In this document: in pieces, positions 54,276 through 64,000 of the stretch
Position numbering within the stretch: position 1 is the stretch's first letter
How the letters are laid out: each line of letters opens with the position of its first letter
Origin: Leeuwenhoekiella palythoae
Lineage (GTDB): Bacteria; Bacteroidota; Bacteroidia; Flavobacteriales; Flavobacteriaceae
Assembly: GCF_900130045.1 (NCBI RefSeq)
Contig: NZ_FQXT01000003.1
Span: forward strand, 248,001-312,000
DNA: 64,000 nucleotides
Direction of reading: 5' to 3'
The notes under the pieces: model-generated
Told to the model about the DNA's origin: nothing
What the model saw: only the letters and a program-made list of their open reading frames with translations
Databases searched by the model: none
Made by a program: the position numbers and the translations under genes

Positions 54276-54641
54276 ATGGAAGAATATAAAACCATTGCAT
54301 CAACCTTTTTAAAAGAGGTCGCATTTGGCAATATTGACTTAGCTTTCAAGAAATATGTTGCCGAAGATTTTATGCATCACAATCAGTATTTTGAAGGCTC
54401 TCGTGATGCATTGATGCAAGCGATGAAAGAAGATCACAAAACCAATCCTAACCTTGATTTCGAAATTAAAAAGGTATATGCTGATGGTAATACGGTAATC
54501 ACGCACAGTCTGGTCTCAAAGCAAACTATGCAGATTGCAGTGGTGCATATATCTAGATTTGAAAACAATAGAATTGTAGAATTGTGGGATTTGGGCCAAA
54601 TCATCGAAAAAGATAGCCCTAATAAATACGGACTCTTTTAA
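54276..54641 (+). CDS. NTF2-like / SnoaL-like protein
   Basis: A 121-aa protein of the NTF2-like fold (ASTFLKEVAFGNIDLAFKKY, FMHHNQYFEGSRDAL, RIVELWDLGQ). I use ATG 54276, 7 nt after DUF2200; the upstream TTG at 54219 would overlap that gene and add an unconserved lead. Such proteins are small polyketide-cyclase-like or epimerase-like proteins; the substrate is unknown. Confidence 0.8.
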   Translation: MEEYKTIASTFLKEVAFGNIDLAFKKYVAEDFMHHNQYFEGSRDALMQAMKEDHKTNPNLDFEIKKVYADGNTVITHSLVSKQTMQIAVVHISRFENNRIVELWDLGQIIEKDSPNKYGLF

Positions 54642-54707
54642 TAATTGTAAAAAATACACTTTAGATTTTTATTCTGTATATTTCAATCGATTTAGAGAAT
54701 ATTAATC

Positions 54708-56132
54708 ATGGTTAAGTTTTACTATTCATTCATCATTATACTGCTACTATCAGTAGTAAATACATCAATAGCTCAAACTGTTGATCGACCACGTGTACTT
54801 GTGACTACAGACGGCGAAGCTGATGACCGTGCTTCAATGGTGCGCTTTTTGCTCACTTCTAATGAATTTGAGGTTGAAGGTATTGTAAATTCTAGTTCGC
54901 AATTTCATTGGGAAGGTGGTCAAGGGTGGAATGCCTTTCACCCCGTAACTTGGGTTAAAGAATATATAGACTTGTATGCTCAAGTTTACCCCAATCTACA
55001 AACTCACGATACCCTTTTTCCGCATCCTGACTATTTACAAAGCATATGGAAAGTTGGTAACATCACTGAAATCGGGGAATTTCAAAAACGAACCGAAGGC
55101 GTAAAGTTTATCGCAGAAACTCTTTTAGATACTAATGATCATCGACCAATTTGGGTGCAAGCTTGGGGAGGAACGAATACCATTGCTAGAGCCTTAAAAA
55201 TCATTGAAGAAGACCATCCTGAAAAGATGAAGTATGTTGCTCGTAAACTACGTTTATTCATGATTTGGGAGCAGGATCAATCCTATCAAGAGTATATAAG
55301 GCCGCATTGGGAACACTTGAATATCACCACTATAATTTCTGATCAATTTGATTGTATTGCCTATATATGGCCAAAAGTGTTGCCTAAAACTATTCAAACT
55401 TACTTTAAAAAATATTGGATGACTACTAATATTATTGAGGGACACGGTGCTTTATGTAATGCTTACGAAAATAATCAAGGTGCCTTCAATGCTGAAGGCG
55501 ATACCCCGGCATTTTTACATACGATACTAAATGGCCTGCGCAGTATGGAGTCTCCGGATTACGGCGGCTGGGGAGGGCGCTATATCAAGGTTAGAAATAA
55601 CGTTTGGATGGATCCCCTACCAGACTCATCATTTACCAGACCTAAAAAACAGTGGGGTTTTGAAAATAGTTGGTCAAAACTTATGGAAAATAGAACTTCT
55701 CCAGAGGCTATAAGAACCCGTACCCAATATTTTAAATCTACTTGGCGGTGGCTACCTGAAGTTCAAAACGATTTTGCTGCTCGGGCAGATTGGTGTGTCA
55801 AACCCTTTGACGCTGCTAACCATCATCCCATCGTTAAACTAAAAAAATCAGCGCTATCAGTAAGGACTAAGGCTGGAGCAACACTTAAATTCGACGCTTC
55901 TCAAAGCATAGACCCAGATGGTGATCAACTTCATTTCACCTGGTGGCACTATAACGAGGCCGATACTTATTCTGGTAAAACGATTACCGGTTCAAAAACA
56001 TCAAAGTTTATTTTTAAAATTCCATACGACGTTGAAATAGGCGATACACTTCACATAATCTGCGAAGTAAAAGATTCAGGAACGCCTGCGCTTACACGCT
56101 ATAAACGTATTCTTATTACAATCAGCGAATAG
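54708..56132 (+). CDS. Secreted DUF1593 protein (nucleoside-hydrolase-like)
   Basis: A 474-aa exported protein with a signal peptide (about 1-22, ending SIAQ). DUF1593 begins at PRVLVTTDGEADDRASMVRF, whose aspartates resemble the calcium-binding DxDxxxD-type loop of nucleoside hydrolases. A C-terminal beta-sandwich (DASQSIDPDGDQLHFTWWHY, about 395-414) follows. In Bacteroidota this family often lies near polysaccharide or glycoside genes, as here before GH97. Activity is unproven. Confidence 0.85.
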   Translation: MVKFYYSFIIILLLSVVNTSIAQTVDRPRVLVTTDGEADDRASMVRFLLTSNEFEVEGIVNSSSQFHWEGGQGWNAFHPVTWVKEYIDLYAQVYPNLQTHDTLFPHPDYLQSIWKVGNITEIGEFQKRTEGVKFIAETLLDTNDHRPIWVQAWGGTNTIARALKIIEEDHPEKMKYVARKLRLFMIWEQDQSYQEYIRPHWEHLNITTIISDQFDCIAYIWPKVLPKTIQTYFKKYWMTTNIIEGHGALCNAYENNQGAFNAEGDTPAFLHTILNGLRSMESPDYGGWGGRYIKVRNNVWMDPLPDSSFTRPKKQWGFENSWSKLMENRTSPEAIRTRTQYFKSTWRWLPEVQNDFAARADWCVKPFDAANHHPIVKLKKSALSVRTKAGATLKFDASQSIDPDGDQLHFTWWHYNEADTYSGKTITGSKTSKFIFKIPYDVEIGDTLHIICEVKDSGTPALTRYKRILITISE

Positions 56133-56300
56133 CTAGTTGTATAGAAACCTTATTGCTATTCAGGCATAGTGTATTCCCATATTTTAGTAAATCACTAAAA
56201 TAACTTATCTTTTTTCAGCTTTTTCGCATTCGATTGAAAACTGCTTGTTCGGTTTTTAACCAAAAAATTTTACTTGATAATAGCTTTTGAACATAATACT

Positions 56301-58439
56301 ATGCACAAACTAAGTTACACTTTCGTAATCTTTGCCATGCTTTTTATGAGCTCCTGTGAAGAACAAAAATCTAAAGAAAATTACAGTCTTTCTTCACCTG
56401 ATGAAAAGAACACAGTTACTTTCAGCCTCACTGAAGCAGGCAAACCTACTTATACGATCGCTCACGATGGTGTTGTGGTGGTAGACACCTCTGCAATGGG
56501 TTTTGACCTTAAAGATCTTGACGCGCTTTCGGAAGATTTCGAGATTATTAAGACTGAAACGAGCACTGCTGACGAAACTTGGCAAATGCCTTGGGGAGAA
56601 CAATTAGAAGTGCGTAATCACTATAACGAGCTGATCATTTATTTACAGGAAACTTCTGAAAATAAACGAAAACTCAACATTCACTTTAAAGCATATAATG
56701 ACGGTATTGGCTTTAGGTATGAGTTCCCTGAACAAGAAAATCTTAATGAGTTTATCATTGCTGATGAAAACACGGATTTTAACCTGACCGGTGATCATAA
56801 AACGTGGTGGATTCCGGGAGATTGGGATATTTATGAGCATCTCTATAGCGAAACAAAATTTTCTGAGATTGATGCTCTTGCTAAAGCAAATAACCCTGAT
56901 CTTAATGCGAGTTATATTCCAGAAAATGCAGTAAATACACCGGTCACGATGAAAACAGCAGACGGTTTGTATTTGAGTTTTCACGAAGCTGATCTTACAG
57001 ATTATGCCGGGATGACTTTAAAGGTAAATCCGTCACAACATAAAATGATAAGCGAACTCGTAGGCTCTGAACGCCTGGGAGGGAAAGCTCAAATTAAAGC
57101 ACCCTTCAATACTCCTTGGCGTACGATCCAGATAGCTGATAGAGCCGGTGATCTGATTGAATCAAAAATGATCTTAAACCTAAACGATCCTAATGAGTTA
57201 GGAGATGTTGACTACTTTACTCCAATGAAATATGTTGGGATCTGGTGGGAAATGCACATTGGCAAATCTACCTGGGATATGGAAGGCACTCAGGATATGA
57301 ACACCTTTACGGTGGGCGAAAAAGGCTCTTCTCAACACGGCGCTACTACAGCAAATGCAAAAAAATATATTGATTTTGCTTCTGAAAACGGTATTAAAGG
57401 ATTGCTTGTAGAAGGATGGAATACCGGTTGGGACAAATGGATCAATACAGACGACCGGGAAGGCGTTTTTGATTTTATCACGCCCTATCCTGATTATGAT
57501 TTCGACGAGGTAATGGCTTATGCAAAAGATAAAGGTGTCGAAGTCATTATGCATCACGAGACCTCTGCTGCTCCCCTAACCTACGTGAAACAAATGGATG
57601 CCGCTTATGATTTTATGAAAGCTAACGGAATCAATTCGGTAAAAACAGGTTATGTAGGAAAAATTATTCCTAAAGGAGAATATCATCACGGGCAGTGGAT
57701 GGTAAAACATTATCAAAAAGTTTTAGACGAAACAGCAAAAAAGAAAATTGCAGTCAATGCGCACGAACCTATTAAAGCTACAGGAAAACGCAGAACGTAT
57801 CCTAACGCCATAGCTCGTGAAGGTTTACGTGGTCAAGAGTTCAATGCTTGGGCCTCAGATGGTGGCAATCCGCCGGCACACTTACCAACGGTCGCTTTTA
57901 CACGAATGCTTTCCGGACCAATTGATTTTACACCTGGTGTATTCAATATCAAATTTGACGATTATAAAAAAGAGAATCGGGTAAACACCACTTTGGCGCA
58001 TCAGCTTGGATTATACGTGGTGATTTATAGTCCGATTCAGATGGCCTGCGATCTTCCGGAGCATTATATGGTAAACGGTAAAGTGCATCCGGCATTTCAG
58101 TTTATATCAGATGTAGGTGTAGATTGGCAACAGTCTAAAGTGCTTGATGGTGAAGTTGGGGATTTTGTGGTGATCGCAAGACAAGAACGAGAAACTAACA
58201 ATTGGTTCATAGGCGGAATCACTGACGAAAATCAACGTGATTTTACAATAGATTTTGATTTTCTGGAAGCGGGTAAAACCTATGAGGCCAAACTCTATAA
58301 AGATGGCCCGGAAGCTGATTGGGAAAACAATCCGCAGGATTATGCTATTGAAACACTTCAAATAGATAGTACCACTTCGCTTGACATCGCGATGGCTTCG
58401 GGTGGTGGATTTGCAATGAGTTTAATTTCTCAAAATTAA
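56301..58439 (+). CDS. GH97 alpha-glucosidase-family lipoprotein
   Basis: A 712-aa glycoside hydrolase of family 97, related to SusB. I use ATG 56301, which gives a lipoprotein signal (LFMSSC, C16); a TTG at 56274 is unlikely. The GH97 N-domain, TIM barrel and C-domain are all present. Landmarks are WWEMHIGKSTWDM, VEGWNTGWDKW, HHETSAAP and NAHEPIKATG. Glutamates at the HHETS and AHEP positions favour the inverting alpha-glucosidase group over the retaining group, an inference from remembered family patterns. It is lipid-anchored, probably periplasmic or outer-membrane. No SusC/SusD pair is in the window. Confidence 0.92.
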   Translation: MHKLSYTFVIFAMLFMSSCEEQKSKENYSLSSPDEKNTVTFSLTEAGKPTYTIAHDGVVVVDTSAMGFDLKDLDALSEDFEIIKTETSTADETWQMPWGEQLEVRNHYNELIIYLQETSENKRKLNIHFKAYNDGIGFRYEFPEQENLNEFIIADENTDFNLTGDHKTWWIPGDWDIYEHLYSETKFSEIDALAKANNPDLNASYIPENAVNTPVTMKTADGLYLSFHEADLTDYAGMTLKVNPSQHKMISELVGSERLGGKAQIKAPFNTPWRTIQIADRAGDLIESKMILNLNDPNELGDVDYFTPMKYVGIWWEMHIGKSTWDMEGTQDMNTFTVGEKGSSQHGATTANAKKYIDFASENGIKGLLVEGWNTGWDKWINTDDREGVFDFITPYPDYDFDEVMAYAKDKGVEVIMHHETSAAPLTYVKQMDAAYDFMKANGINSVKTGYVGKIIPKGEYHHGQWMVKHYQKVLDETAKKKIAVNAHEPIKATGKRRTYPNAIAREGLRGQEFNAWASDGGNPPAHLPTVAFTRMLSGPIDFTPGVFNIKFDDYKKENRVNTTLAHQLGLYVVIYSPIQMACDLPEHYMVNGKVHPAFQFISDVGVDWQQSKVLDGEVGDFVVIARQERETNNWFIGGITDENQRDFTIDFDFLEAGKTYEAKLYKDGPEADWENNPQDYAIETLQIDSTTSLDIAMASGGGFAMSLISQN

Positions 58440-58456
58440 TAGGTTTCAAATATTTC

Positions 58457-58490
58457 AAGAAATGTCTTCACTTAGGTAAGGACATTTCTT
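58457..58490 (+). terminator. Hairpin after the GH97 gene
   Basis: AAGAAATGTC (58457-58466) pairs perfectly with GACATTTCTT (58481-58490), with a smaller nested CTTA/TAAG pair inside. It lies 17 nt after the GH97 stop. Only a short AT-rich tail follows, so termination strength is uncertain. Confidence 0.6.
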
Positions 58491-58506
58491 ATTTATAGTA
58501 ACCAAT

Positions 58507-58520
58507 GTAACTCTTGTTAC
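58507..58520 (+). promoter_or_regulatory. FNR-geometry inverted repeat upstream of the YeeE pair
   Basis: GTAAC-tctt-GTTAC is a perfect 5-4-5 inverted repeat, the same geometry as an FNR-type TTGAT-N4-ATCAA site, 73 nt before the YeeE start. A Crp/Fnr-family regulator could bind it; the actual regulator is not identified. Confidence 0.45.
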
Positions 58521-58593
58521 GTACCGCCAGCGCAAGTTTAGAGTTCTTTGTACGACTCTAGATTTAATAAAATATCTTAAAATTCCCTAGTAT

Positions 58594-59151
58594 ATGAATT
58601 GGATTTACGATCCTTGGCCTTGGTATGTATCAGGTCCGCTTATTGCCCTAACCATGTTTATTTTACTCTTTGTAGGAAAGCAATTTGGAATGTCTTCTAA
58701 TCTGCGTACACTCTGCTCAGCTGCAGGAGCGGGTAGAAAATCAGACTTTTTTAAATTTAATTGGAAAGAAGAACGCTGGAATTTGACCGTGATGTTAGGT
58801 GCTTTTCTGGGCGGTTTTATTGCTTCTCAGTATCTGTCAGATAATACGGTGACTATCGCCGAAGATGTAGTTGCTAAACTTCAATCTTATGGAATACAGA
58901 GCGCTGGAAACGAATATCTTCCTTCAGAACTTTTCAGTTTAGAAAATTTAAGCGATCCTAAAATTCTATTAATACTAATCATCGGTGGATTTCTGGTGGG
59001 TTTTGGTGCGCGTTATGCCGGCGGCTGCACGTCAGGCCACGCTATCTCTGGATTGAGCAATTTACAATTACCATCACTTATTGCAGTCATTGGTTTCTTT
59101 GCCGGTGGTTTAATAATGATCCATCTTATTTTCCCCTTAATATTTGCATAA
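58594..59151 (+). CDS. YeeE/YedE family transporter, first half
   Basis: A 185-aa membrane protein with four or five spans. The signature GARYAGGCTSGHAISGL (about 142-158) carries the conserved cysteine of the YeeE/YedE (TsuA-like) fold, which moves thiosulfate or related sulfur species. Its stop overlaps the next ATG by one base (TAATG). The two genes together make the two halves that are one chain in YeeE. Confidence 0.9.
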   Translation: MNWIYDPWPWYVSGPLIALTMFILLFVGKQFGMSSNLRTLCSAAGAGRKSDFFKFNWKEERWNLTVMLGAFLGGFIASQYLSDNTVTIAEDVVAKLQSYGIQSAGNEYLPSELFSLENLSDPKILLILIIGGFLVGFGARYAGGCTSGHAISGLSNLQLPSLIAVIGFFAGGLIMIHLIFPLIFA

Positions 59152-59564
59152 TGAAAACAATCGTTTATCTCCTCATAGGCACCTTCTTCGGAATATTAAT
59201 GTATAAATCTGAAGCCGCGTCTTGGTTTCGCATTTTTGAAATGTTTGAGTTTGGTGCTTTTCATATGTATGGTATCATTGGTTCGGCGCTGGTTTTGGGC
59301 GTAATCGGTGTTCAGATTATAAAGAAATTCAACCTAAAAGCGCTTGGCGGTCAAGAAATGCGGTTAAAACCTAAAGATAAAAGTGTTGCTCGCTACGCCA
59401 TTGGTGGGGTGCTGTTTGGCTTAGGATGGGCATTGGCAGGCGCTTGCCCGGGACCTATGTATGTGCTTACAGGTGCGGGTTATGTTTCAATTATGATCGT
59501 TATTCTAGGGGCTTTACTCGGCACTTTTGTTTACGGTTTGATCAAACACAAACTTCCGCATTAA
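59151..59564 (+). CDS. YeeE/YedE family transporter, second half (DUF6691-like)
   Basis: A 137-aa membrane protein with about four spans and the matching half signature GWALAGACPGPMYVLTGAG (about 93-111), again with a conserved cysteine. It is coupled to the preceding gene and probably forms a heterodimeric channel with it for sulfur uptake. Confidence 0.9.
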   Translation: MKTIVYLLIGTFFGILMYKSEAASWFRIFEMFEFGAFHMYGIIGSALVLGVIGVQIIKKFNLKALGGQEMRLKPKDKSVARYAIGGVLFGLGWALAGACPGPMYVLTGAGYVSIMIVILGALLGTFVYGLIKHKLPH

Positions 59565-59757
59565 GTATAATTTTGTCAAGTTATAACAGCATTTGATTTT
59601 GAGGTAAGCCACTGCAGTTTTCCATCAGGATTCTGTTGTATTCATAATAAATACTCAGTTCGAACGATAGATTTCGAAACTAAATTACTAGTATACTGAA
59701 ACTTGCTACTAACGCCTATTGAGGGTTTATGTGGCCGCATTTATCAAGTAAGTTTCC

Positions 59758-59765
59758 TATTTTTG
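59758..59765 (+). promoter_or_regulatory. Candidate -7 element of udk
   Basis: TATTTTTG fits TAnnTTTG and lies 16 nt before the udk ATG. No convincing -33 TTG was seen. The 217-bp gap before it contains nothing else I can name. Confidence 0.4.
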
Positions 59766-59781
59766 CGACAAATTTAAACGT

Positions 59782-60390
59782 ATGCTTATCATAGGAATCG
59801 CCGGGGGTACCGGAAGCGGTAAAACCACTGTTGTAAATCAAATTGTACAAGAACTTCCCGAGGGAGAAGTGACGGTTATTTCTCAGGATTCGTACTACCG
59901 CGACAACTCACATTTATCTTACGATGAGCGCATTAAGATCAATTTTGATCATCCTAAATCAATTGATTTTGAATTGCTTTGTAAGCATCTAGAGCAACTA
60001 AAAAAGGGAGAAACCATTGAGCAGCCTGTGTATTCTTTTGTGAAACACAACCGCACGAGCGATAAAGTGATCACGCATCCGCGGAAGGTGGTCATCGTTG
60101 AAGGTATTTTAATTCTTACCCATCCTGAAATACGCCAACTCTTTGACATCAAAATATTTGTACACGCAGATTCTGATGAGCGTCTTATTCGCCGACTAAA
60201 GCGCGATATCGCCGAGCGCGGTCGTGATCTTGATGAAGTGTTAACCAGATATCAGACCACGTTAAAACCGATGCATCAACAATTTATTGAACCTACTAAA
60301 GAATATGCAGATATTATCATACCTTATAACCGCTACAACAACGTTGCGATAGATATCGTTCGTAGTATTATCAATCAACGTTTGGTTTAA
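59782..60390 (+). CDS. udk: Uridine kinase
   Basis: Phosphorylates uridine and cytidine in pyrimidine salvage. The 202-aa chain has the P-loop GGTGSGKTT (about 8-16), the SQDSYYRD segment (about 34-41), and the nucleoside-binding region RRLKRDIAERGRD (about 136-148). Length and architecture match Udk. The FtsB/DivIC-like gene follows 16 nt downstream. Confidence 0.93.
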   Translation: MLIIGIAGGTGSGKTTVVNQIVQELPEGEVTVISQDSYYRDNSHLSYDERIKINFDHPKSIDFELLCKHLEQLKKGETIEQPVYSFVKHNRTSDKVITHPRKVVIVEGILILTHPEIRQLFDIKIFVHADSDERLIRRLKRDIAERGRDLDEVLTRYQTTLKPMHQQFIEPTKEYADIIIPYNRYNNVAIDIVRSIINQRLV

Positions 60391-60406
60391 TTAAATCTGT
60401 GCTGAT

Positions 60407-60742
60407 TTGTCTTTGTTAAAAAAGCTTCGTCAAAAAAGGTGGTTTCGTATTTTGGGAAATAAATACGTGCTCATTCTTGTGATCTTTACGATCTGGATGG
60501 TATTTTTTGATACTAACTCGTGGTTTATTCACAAAGAACTTAATGACGAGATCGATAAACTTGAGGGTAACCGCGCCTACTTTAAACAAGAAATAAAATC
60601 AGATCGTGATCAAATCAATAAATTAAAAGACTCTGAAGAATTGGAGCGTTTTGCTCGTGAAGAATATTATATGAAAAAAGAAAACGAAGAGTTATTCATC
60701 ATTGAGTATGAAGATAGCCTAAAAACTAAAGACGATGAGTAA
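60407..60742 (+). CDS. FtsB/DivIC-like septum formation initiator
   Basis: A 111-aa bitopic division protein: a basic N-terminus, one membrane span (about 19-36, VLILVIFTIWMVFF), then a coiled coil (about 45-85) with periplasmic topology. No ATG or GTG precedes the conserved MSLLKKLRQKRWFRIL-like start. The frame closes at a stop at 60392-60394, so a TTG at 60407 (or 60413) must be used. The 3' end overlaps mutA by 8 nt. Confidence 0.82.
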   Translation: MSLLKKLRQKRWFRILGNKYVLILVIFTIWMVFFDTNSWFIHKELNDEIDKLEGNRAYFKQEIKSDRDQINKLKDSEELERFAREEYYMKKENEELFIIEYEDSLKTKDDE

Positions 60743-62096
60743 ACCCCTTTTTTCTGAATTTCCTCCGGTCTCAGCCAAAGCATTTAAGCAAAAGATTCAA
60801 TATGATCTGGATGGAGCAGAATATAATGAAACTTTAGTCTGGAATGCTCCTGAAGGCATTTCGGTAAAACCCTTTTATCACCGGGAAGAAACACAAGTAT
60901 TACCTATTCCAGGGCAACCGGAAAACTGGTCTTGTGTTGAAGAAATTTTTATCCTCAAGCCTCAAACCGCTGCTGCTACAGCTAGCCGTGCTTTAACTAA
61001 AGGCGCAGAAGCAATTTATTTTAAAGCCGACAATACGTTTGATAGTGCCCAGCTTTTAGAGCATTTGCCTCAGGAGTCATTAGTACTCTATTTTAATTTT
61101 AGCTTTTTAGACGTTTCATTTTGTGAAACCTTGATAGATCAAGCTGCTGCAAAAGGATTTACCGTGTATCTTAATCTGGATATTTTTGGCAATCTTGCCC
61201 GTTCCGGAAACTGGTATGCTTCCCAAAAAAAAGATCATCAAGCTCTGGAAAAGCTTTTTTTAAACGGCAAAAACGATAACGTTATAGGTGTAGATGTAAG
61301 CCTCTATCACAATGCCGGAGCCACAGTTATTCAAGAGCTTGCTTACGTACTTTCACACTTAAACGAATACTTTAATCATTTTGGTGAAACATTAAAAAAT
61401 CAGAAGGTTACGTTTAAAGTTGCGTTAAGCAGTAATTACTTTTTTGAGATTGCTAAACTGCGTGCCTTACGCCTTCTTGTTGCAACCTTAGCACGGGAAT
61501 ACGGACTCCAAGAAAATTGTCATATTCTGGCTATTCCCGGCAAGCGCAATAAAACGCTTTACGATTACAACACAAACTTACTGCGCACCACCACAGAAGT
61601 TATGAGCGGCATTCTTGGTGGTGCAAATGCTATTTGCAATACCGCTTATGATGCTGTTTATCATAAAACCAATGATTTTGGTCAGCGTATTGCACGCAAT
61701 CAACTTTTGATTCTTAAGAACGAAAGTCATTTTGACAATACCACCAATCCGGCTGATGGAACCTACTACGTAGAAAATCTTACAAAACAATTTGCCGAAA
61801 AAGCTCTAGTACTTTTTAAAGAGATCGAAGCCGGCGGCGGATTTGTAACCCAACTAATAGAAGGTAAAATTCAGAAGAAGATCAAAGAAGCTGCCGCTAA
61901 AGAGCAAAAGGCTTTTGATGATCAGCAAAAGATTTTAGTAGGCACAAACGCTTATGTCAACAGCGCCGATAAAATGAACGATGAGCTTGAACTTTATCCA
62001 TTTGTAAAGATCAATCTGCGTAAAACCTTACTCGAGCCCATTATTCCCAAACGACTTGCCGAACAGTTGGAACAAAAAAGATTAAAAGATGAGTAG
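60735..62096 (+). CDS. mutA: Methylmalonyl-CoA mutase small subunit
   Basis: The non-catalytic partner of MutB in the adenosylcobalamin-dependent conversion of methylmalonyl-CoA and succinyl-CoA. The 453-aa chain keeps the barrel part ([48 protein letters not shown]) and lacks a cobalamin-binding C-terminal domain, shorter than the ~630-aa subunits of other phyla. The stop overlaps the mutB ATG (ATGAGTAG). Confidence 0.92.
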   Translation: MSKPLFSEFPPVSAKAFKQKIQYDLDGAEYNETLVWNAPEGISVKPFYHREETQVLPIPGQPENWSCVEEIFILKPQTAAATASRALTKGAEAIYFKADNTFDSAQLLEHLPQESLVLYFNFSFLDVSFCETLIDQAAAKGFTVYLNLDIFGNLARSGNWYASQKKDHQALEKLFLNGKNDNVIGVDVSLYHNAGATVIQELAYVLSHLNEYFNHFGETLKNQKVTFKVALSSNYFFEIAKLRALRLLVATLAREYGLQENCHILAIPGKRNKTLYDYNTNLLRTTTEVMSGILGGANAICNTAYDAVYHKTNDFGQRIARNQLLILKNESHFDNTTNPADGTYYVENLTKQFAEKALVLFKEIEAGGGFVTQLIEGKIQKKIKEAAAKEQKAFDDQQKILVGTNAYVNSADKMNDELELYPFVKINLRKTLLEPIIPKRLAEQLEQKRLKDE

Positions 62097-64000
62097 AAAA
62101 AACCTTCAACATCTAAGCATCAGCCATACGTTCAAAGCCGAATCTGTTAAGAATATACGCCCTGAACATAAAGCTCCGGAACACCTTGATTTCGCCGCTG
62201 GAATTCCACCATATTTGCGAGGACCTTATAGTACCATGTATGTGCGCAAACCCTGGACGATCAGACAGTATGCGGGTTTTTCAACAGCTGAAGAAAGCAA
62301 CGCATTTTACCGCCGCAATTTGAAAGCCGGTCAAAAAGGGCTTTCTGTAGCTTTTGATCTGGCAACACATCGTGGTTATGACAGCGATCACGAGCGCGTA
62401 GAAGGTGATGTGGGGAAAGCCGGTGTTGCCATCGATACCGTTGAAGATATGAAGTTGCTTTTTGATCAGATTCCGCTTGATAAAATGAGTGTTTCGATGA
62501 CGATGAACGGTGCGGTGCTTCCTATTTTGGCTTTTTATATCGTGGCAGCTGAAGAACAAGGCGTCTCTACTGAACAACTTCAGGGCACCATTCAGAATGA
62601 CATTCTTAAGGAGTTTATGGTAAGAAATACGTACGTCTACCCTCCTGCACCGTCAATGCGCATCATTTCTGATATATTTAAGTACACTTCAGCAAATATG
62701 CCCAAGTTCAACAGCATCTCCATTTCTGGATATCATATGCAAGAAGCCGGTGCTACTCCTGAAATTGAATTGGCGTACACCCTGGCAGACGGACTGGAAT
62801 ACATTAGAACCGGAATTGACGCCGGTTTAAAAATCGATGATTTTGCTCCGCGCCTCTCCTTCTTTTGGGGAATAGGAATGCAGCATTTTGAGGAGATCGC
62901 AAAAATGCGGGCAGCGCGAATGCTTTGGGCGAAGATCGTAAAGCAATTCAACCCTAAAAATCCAAAATCCCTTTCATTAAGAACGCATTGCCAAACTAGT
63001 GGTTGGTCTTTAACTGAACAAGATCCGTTTAACAACGTGGCGCGAACCACCATTGAGGCAGCAGCAGCAGTTTTTGGCGGAACTCAGAGTTTACACACCA
63101 ATGCTCTAGACGAAGCTATTGCTTTACCAACCGATTTTTCGGCACGTATCGCACGAAATACCCAGCTTTATCTTCAAAAAGAGACAGCGATTACCAGAAC
63201 AGTTGATCCTTGGGCGGGAAGCTATTATGTTGAAGAATTAACGGAAAAAATTGCGCACAAAGCTTGGGATCTCATTCAAGAAGTTGAAGCCCTTGGCGGA
63301 ATGACCAAAGCCATAGAAAAAGGGATTCCGAAGCTTCGAATAGAAGAAGCCGCTGCCCGTAAACAAGCCCGAATTGATAGCGAAAAAGACGTGATCATAG
63401 GTGTCAATAAGTTTGCACTAGATCAAGAAGATGAACTTATAACCCTAGAAGTTGATAATGCAGCTGTAAAAGAAAACCAGCTGCAACGCCTCGCAAGTGT
63501 TAAGAGTTCAAGAGATACAAAAGCGGTAACTCAAGCACTCCAAGCACTAACCGATTGTGCAAAATCAGAACAGGGTAATTTATTAACTTTAGCTGTAGAG
63601 GCTGCGAGAAAACGAGCAACTTTGGGAGAAATTTCTGCTGCACTTGAAGCCGTTTTTGGGCGCTACAAGGCACAGACCAAATCATTTAGTGGAGTGTATA
63701 GCAAAGAGATAAAAAACGATGAAGCTTTTAAAAAAGCCCAACAGTTAGCTGATGAGTTTGCCGTTTTAGAAGGGCGTCGCCCGCGTATAATGATCGCAAA
63801 AATGGGACAGGACGGCCACGACCGCGGGGCTAAAGTCGTTGCCACAAGCTATGCTGACGTAGGTTTTGATGTAGATATCGCTCCGCTGTTTCAAACCCCT
63901 AAAGAAGTCGCCAAACAAGCCGTAGAAAACGATGTGCATATTTTAGGCGTTTCCTCATTAGCCGGCGGACATAAAACTCTCGTGCCGCAAGTAATCAAAG
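62089..64000 (+). CDS. mutB: Methylmalonyl-CoA mutase large subunit (partial at window edge)
   Basis: The catalytic subunit, 637 residues visible. The substrate-binding barrel has [20 protein letters not shown] and [13 protein letters not shown] near the start, and [19 protein letters not shown] and [17 protein letters not shown] further on. The cobalamin-binding domain begins near residue 560 ([20 protein letters not shown]), with the cobalt-ligating histidine in DGHDRG. The C-terminal end lies beyond 64000. It is translationally coupled to mutA and to the FtsB-like gene. Confidence 0.96.
   Translation, partial: MSRKNLQHLSISHTFKAESVKNIRPEHKAPEHLDFAAGIPPYLRGPYSTMYVRKPWTIRQYAGFSTAEESNAFYRRNLKAGQKGLSVAFDLATHRGYDSDHERVEGDVGKAGVAIDTVEDMKLLFDQIPLDKMSVSMTMNGAVLPILAFYIVAAEEQGVSTEQLQGTIQNDILKEFMVRNTYVYPPAPSMRIISDIFKYTSANMPKFNSISISGYHMQEAGATPEIELAYTLADGLEYIRTGIDAGLKIDDFAPRLSFFWGIGMQHFEEIAKMRAARMLWAKIVKQFNPKNPKSLSLRTHCQTSGWSLTEQDPFNNVARTTIEAAAAVFGGTQSLHTNALDEAIALPTDFSARIARNTQLYLQKETAITRTVDPWAGSYYVEELTEKIAHKAWDLIQEVEALGGMTKAIEKGIPKLRIEEAAARKQARIDSEKDVIIGVNKFALDQEDELITLEVDNAAVKENQLQRLASVKSSRDTKAVTQALQALTDCAKSEQGNLLTLAVEAARKRATLGEISAALEAVFGRYKAQTKSFSGVYSKEIKNDEAFKKAQQLADEFAVLEGRRPRIMIAKMGQDGHDRGAKVVATSYADVGFDVDIAPLFQTPKEVAKQAVENDVHILGVSSLAGGHKTLVPQVIK

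Noticed and set aside
57198-57557. Minus-strand ORF inside the GH97 gene
   Set aside because: Antisense shadow of the conserved catalytic barrel.

Overview
The window looks like chromosome from a marine Flavobacteriaceae member (Bacteroidota). The evidence is an AT-rich genome, A-rich leaders in place of strong Shine-Dalgarno sites, promoter-like elements close to the Bacteroidota TAnnTTTG -7 box, and typical family content (DUF5686 with a carboxypeptidase-like N-domain, DUF6503, GH97, short Crp-type regulators, a split YeeE/YedE pair, MutA/MutB). I cannot assign a genus from sequence alone. I saw no tRNA, rRNA, CRISPR array, transposase or integrase.

Layout. 1-2040 is the N-terminal part of NADH-nitrite reductase nirB (minus, runs off the left edge). 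It is divergent from a dapB-like reductase; the gap holds three palindromes spaced exactly 33 bp apart. 3396-11734 is a molybdenum block: a YdeP-type molybdopterin oxidoreductase (minus), divergent from a tight cofactor operon moeA, ModE-like regulator, mobA, moaD, moeB-rhodanese, moaE, moaC-moaB fusion, moaA. 11738-24037 is mixed housekeeping: glycogen synthase, MscS channel, YebC, Crp-type regulator, pabB, CsbD, a histidine phosphatase lipoprotein, a DUF6503 lipoprotein, smpB, a DUF5686 outer-membrane protein, a small lipoprotein and DinB.

24034-26735 is a minus-strand signalling operon: lipoprotein, polytopic membrane protein, HisKA_3 sensor kinase, NarL/LuxR-type response regulator. It diverges from the main find, a 27-kb single-strand cluster (26929-53888) encoding an extracellular-type contractile injection system (eCIS, phage-tail-like). 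In order it has a DUF4255 cap protein, an unknown second protein, a sheath with a ~245-residue insertion, two tube proteins, a 53-aa DUF5908 protein, a LysM hub protein, a VgrG-like spike, a PAAR tip, a gp25-like protein, two large baseplate wedge proteins, a 1556-aa protein with Ig/PKD-like domains, a CIS tape-measure-family protein, a small lipoprotein, a small helical protein, a 1434-aa DUF4157 protein with a nuclease-like C-terminus (candidate payload), an N-acetylmuramidase and an AAA+ ATPase. Phage capsid, terminase and integrase genes, T6SS membrane-complex genes and a ClpV-type ATPase are all absent, so this is neither a prophage nor a classical T6SS.

The right end (53918-64000) returns to metabolism: DUF2200, an NTF2-like protein, a secreted DUF1593 protein, a GH97 alpha-glucosidase lipoprotein, a two-gene YeeE/YedE sulfur-transport pair, udk, a FtsB/DivIC-like protein, and mutA/mutB of methylmalonyl-CoA mutase (mutB runs off the right edge).
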